Shown one piece after another: positions 5,646 through 5,825 of a DNA stretch of 5,825 nt (the stretch's first letter is position 1; each line of letters starts with the position of its first letter). This DNA is from Candidatus Omnitrophota bacterium. Its GTDB lineage: Bacteria > Omnitrophota > Gorgyraeia > Gygaellales > Profunditerraquicolaceae. A program made the position numbers and the translations under genes. The stretch is from assembly GCA_016867095.1 (NCBI GenBank), contig VGKK01000073.1, positions 1-5,825 of the forward strand. Reading direction: 5' to 3'. The notes beneath the pieces were generated by a model. That model was not told where the DNA came from and did no database searches. It was given only the letters and a program-made list of their open reading frames with translations.

Positions 5646-5825
5646 TTAAAAAAATAAAAAAAGTAAAACCTGTCGCCAAGAAAGAAGCTAAGCCCAAGAT
5701 TAAGAAGGCGGTCCCGAAGACAGTTAGGATAAAAGCCGTCAAGCCCAAGGCGCATAAAGTTAAAGCGGTTGAGCCTAAGCCGGTTAAAAAAACTTTAGTT
5801 AAGAAACCGGCGCCGGTTAAGCCTG
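5642..5825 (+). CDS. infB: Probable translation initiation factor IF-2, lysine-rich N-terminal fragment
   Basis: The frame opens at the ATG overlapping the nusA stop (ATGA, 5642-5645) and runs off the right edge after 61 codons. The visible peptide is low-complexity: 23 Lys and 9 Pro of 61 residues, with recurring V-K-P / K-A-V / V-K-K steps and almost no acidic residues. Bacterial IF-2 often has a disordered charged Lys/Ala/Pro/Glu-rich N-terminal region before its GTPase core, and infB normally follows nusA, so IF-2 is the best call. No IF-2-specific motif is visible, and the usual R-V-Y-E-L-A-type start is absent. A separate histone H1-like basic protein is the main alternative. Confidence 0.66.
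   Translation, partial: MIKKIKKVKPVAKKEAKPKIKKAVPKTVRIKAVKPKAHKVKAVEPKPVKKTLVKKPAPVKP

Noticed and set aside
5174..5755. Long minus-strand open frame (193 codons) opposite the end of nusA and the start of the next gene
   Set aside because: It lies opposite clearly conserved NusA KH and helix-hairpin-helix coding sequence, shows no recognisable domain, and its composition mirrors the plus-strand codons.

Overview
The window is one uninterrupted plus-strand gene string: the end of a site-2 protease gene (rseP), then ispG, a CpaF/TadA-type ATPase, proS, rimP, nusA, and the start of a gene that is probably infB. Genes abut or overlap by a few bases (rseP/ispG 0 nt, ispG/cpaF 8 nt, cpaF/proS 15 nt gap, proS/rimP 8 nt, nusA/infB 4 nt), which suggests one transcription unit. 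The only sizeable gap is the 208 nt between rimP and nusA. The order rseP-ispG-proS and rimP-nusA-infB is a common bacterial arrangement. Together with the divergent protein sequences it fits an uncultivated bacterium of the Omnitrophota/Elusimicrobiota kind. That placement is inference from gene order and style, not demonstrated.

Layout. 1-137: C-terminal end of RseP. 138-1256: IspG (MEP isoprenoid pathway), which carries an in-frame insert made of 8-nt repeats. 1249-2505: secretion/pilus ATPase, functionally out of place among its neighbours. 2521-3777: a short prolyl-tRNA synthetase lacking the usual inserted editing domain. 3770-4231: RimP. 4232-4439: a gap dominated by a long inverted repeat made of octamers. 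4440-5645: NusA. 5642 to the end: lysine-rich N-terminus of probable IF-2. Most of the string serves translation and transcription (ProRS, RimP, NusA, IF-2), preceded by envelope and isoprenoid functions (RseP, IspG).

The most unusual content is two repeat elements built the same way from unrelated sequence. Each is a run of 8-nt units facing a run of reverse-complement 8-nt units across a short centre. One lies inside ispG (997-1067, GC-rich, core GCCGGT/ACCGGC) and adds about 25 residues between two iron-sulfur cysteines. The other lies between rimP and nusA (4252-4386, AT-rich, unit GATTATCA and variants), where both arms even share a 6-nt interruption. They look like members of a class of octamer-modular palindromes that can sit in coding as well as intergenic DNA. 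IspG also has Ala where family members carry the conserved active-site Glu of the T-E-A-G motif.
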